This document shows, piece after piece, positions 61,412 to 64,000 of a stretch of 64,000 bases of DNA. This DNA comes from Lingula anatina. Its lineage: Eukaryota; Brachiopoda; Lingulata; Lingulida; Lingulidae. The position numbers were made by a program, and so were the translations under genes. Under the pieces are notes generated by a model. That model did not search any database and was not told the DNA's origin. It saw nothing but the letters and a program-made list of their open reading frames with translations. The DNA is taken from contig NW_019775752.1 of the NCBI RefSeq assembly GCF_001039355.2, positions 1-64,000 on the forward strand. Reading direction: 5' to 3'. How positions within the stretch are numbered: the stretch's first letter is position 1; the number at the start of each line of letters is the position of its first letter.

Positions 61412-64000
61412 GTAAGTTGACTGTTTTTGTTGTTTGAAGTGTTGCTGTAACTGCTCTTTTATACATACACTTAATACCTGTTTCCACTAGAAATGAACTG
61501 GCCTGATTTAGTGCAGTCATTTTAACAGCACAAGACCGCATCATTTTGTATTTGATCAAATTAGTCTTCCTACTAAATTATTGCTTACTAAGTTAAACTA
61601 ACACATCCTTTCTGGAAACATGCCTCAAGTTTAACTGCTTGGCAATGTTATTTGCAATTCTTGGGGCCAGTTTTAGCAGTCAATTGCACACACATTAAAC
61701 ATACTTTCATAAATTGATCAAATTATTGCTTTCTTTATCTCATGCACCAATCTATGTTATGATGTAGGATATTATTTTAGAAGTACAAACTGCCCATAAT
61801 AAACTCAAACTGAAAAATATGCACCAATACCTTCTATGATCTTGGCTTTATTTTGAAAAAATGATACACAATAGTGACGAAACTGTTGTTATTACTTTTC
61901 CATCTTTTGAGAAGATGTTACACTAAGTTTGTGCAGCCAGCTGCACACTTTAAACTGAGGCTCCTTTCAATTGTTTGCTTCAATGCGCAAAACCTTTTTT
62001 TCTCTTATATTTACTGGTCCTGGCTTGACATATAGCAGAACTAATGTCTGTATTTAGTTCAGAAAAGACCCATGAATGCCTGTTTAAGGTTCTTTAAATG
62101 CCTCTTGTCAATCTAAACTTTCAAATACTGAAGAATTACTTGCATTCAGGCCAAAAGCAAAGGAAATCAGGCATTTTTTTATTGCATTCTCTGTCTGGTA
62201 ATTTAACCCTGATTACAAAAATACTCTGAAGTAACTTTATGAGGGAGGTACCTGGTTGTTACATTTTTGAACAATAACTTGACATGAAATATTCCAGGAA
62301 TTATTAGTATAATGATAAATTCACATTGGAAGTTTTGTCAAAAATTCCTTTACATCATATTTGAGCCCCATTTTAGCTTAGCTATTGAGGTGAAATCTAT
62401 CCACCACCTCACTTTACCCAGATGGTATTCTGTTTACAGCTGTTTATCTTAAAAGAAGCATCAATCTTTGAACTGGTAATCAAATTTGAAATTTTCTGGA
62501 TAAAGAGTTTATGTGCAGCATGCAAAAAGTATTTTATTCATTAATTTGGCATTCTGCAGTGCTAAACATAGCAGGATCTGGGTGATTTGTTTCAGTTTGT
62601 GAATGTGTCATTCCAAGGTGCCTGGATATAAACTGATGGTGTAATCTTTTGGGGATAAGGAAACCCCCTTCTGTGGCAATGAATTGAGCAATTAATCCTC
62701 ATAGCTGGTCAAATCCTTAAACTGTGAAGCTGCTAAGTGTATCAGTATTTGTTTATTGTTGGTGTTCCCTTGGTGTCCAAAGAAAAAAGATTGCCAGTAG
62801 ATGAAAGATTGGGGTCCTATGCTCCTTCAACATATAAAATGATATTGACATTTATGTCAATTTGATATTTTTCTCACATATAAGTCAGAAAAAAGTTTCT
62901 GTCCTTTTGTGCCTGAATTTTTAACAAAGTAAATGTGATAATTTATGTAGGTTGATTTTGGCGGGAATTGGTCACCACAACATGTGGAACAAACAGAAAC
63001 TTTGGCAAGTCATTTTAAAAGGAAATATGGACATATTTCAAACAACAATAAAACCAAATGAGAAAATTTCTTTACCATGTGTTTCACAAGTGTGACAAGA
63101 AATTATTTTTTTAGCAAGATGCCCAATTAACAGTCATCAGGCTGTCATTTTCTTCAGGATAACAGTAATCTTATAATCAACTACTATCAAAATTACTTGA
63201 TTGGCAGATTTCCTGGTCATTCTTGGTAATTTAGGTGAAAATCCATCATAATTATGAAAACTAAACCAATCCTGCATGCACTTCCATGTAATTTAACAAC
63301 TCTATAAATATGGCATTAGGGATGTGCTCCCTGGTCTTAAATAATGCATTGTTGTATGGTCATAGTTTGTTCCACTGCCAGCGGGGACTCCAGGCTGTCA
63401 GATTAAGCCTATTGTGCAGGTAAACCACAGGTGGTTGGATTTTACATGCAGCGTCTTGTAAATCTGGCACAGGGACATCATACTTTTCATAATAGTCTTG
63501 TTCTGCCTCATACTTTTGGGATTGTCACGGCATAATTCTGTTGATGTAAACTTGTTGGTGTCCTGTCTTATTTATGTGGTCCGGAAGATTATAAAAAAAA
63601 ACCTTTAAAAGAACTTGAACAGTTGCCCTTGTAGTTACCACTTCACACTTAAGACCGGGGAGGTCAAATATAGCAGCACTTGATTTATTAAGAGAAGTCT
63701 TTTATGGTAGTTTTGAATTCATCTCAAAATTAAGCCACTTTATTGAAAACACATTCCATCCTCCATATCATAAGAGGGCTGATAAAAGGTGGACAGGTGA
63801 ACCCCATGTCCCTGTCCAAATTCCTTTGATCACTTGCCACTCTTATTAAGTTACAAAAATCAAGAGATTATGTTGGCTCTGACACCAAGGAAAATTCATT
63901 AAGAAATTGAAGCTGACAGTCATGTTTAATTTAATCAAGCAGAGATACACAGCATTTCTCCTTGATGTACCTTATTAAAATAATGTTTCATTTGACTTTT
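61412..64000 (+). other. Intron 3 of the meteorin-like gene, incomplete
   Basis: Starts GTAAGT after exon 3. No exon continuing the NTR domain in the required phase was seen up to the window end, and no other gene or repeat with clear boundaries. Confidence 0.55.

Overview
The window is nuclear DNA from an animal. Every gene has many short exons with GT-AG introns (two apparent GC-AG), the non-coding DNA is AT-rich, and there are no operons or bacterial signals. The gene content is a Drosophila Cad87A-type cadherin next to orthologues of vertebrate ASPSCR1, B3GNTL1 and METRNL. That mix points to a non-vertebrate bilaterian, most likely a mollusc or other lophotrochozoan. The phylum is an inference from content; no marker in the window proves it.

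Layout, left to right. (1) 1-326, minus strand: the first coding exon of an unrecognised gene that runs off the left edge. (2) 327-3675: non-coding, with one terminal-inverted-repeat element. (3) 3676-28815, minus strand: one large non-classical cadherin, rebuilt exon by exon as 42 coding exons that sum to 6,735 nt in frame (about 2,244 aa). It has a signal peptide, about 14 cadherin repeats, a membrane-adjacent domain, one transmembrane helix, a cysteine cluster and a repeat-rich cytoplasmic tail. (4) 31138-38283, plus strand: a complete 18-exon ASPSCR1/TUG gene (640 aa), divergent from the cadherin. (5) 38973-42897, minus strand: a B3GNTL1-type family 2 glycosyltransferase (about 345 aa, 12 exons), tail-to-tail with ASPSCR1 across 689 bp. 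(6) 44517 to beyond the window, plus strand: a meteorin-like secreted protein, head-to-head with B3GNTL1. Only its first three coding exons lie here, separated by introns of 4.8 and 11.6 kb.

Two stretches of the cadherin appear twice. 10649-14266 matches 14303-17932 at about 98% in the exons, with a single 'n' between the copies. 17874-18706 matches 18914-19746 on either side of a run of N. Using both long copies would break the reading frame, whereas one copy of each gives a perfect frame. Both are therefore best read as unmerged haplotypes or overlaps in the assembly.

The genes do not form one pathway: surface adhesion, vesicle/p97 regulation, glycosyl transfer and a secreted factor. The order is notable because, from memory, B3GNTL1 and METRNL are also head-to-head neighbours in human 17q25.3, with ASPSCR1 on the same chromosome arm. 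I found no new defence-like or mobile gene system. The least explained sequences are the cadherin tail repeats and several short inverted-repeat elements in introns.
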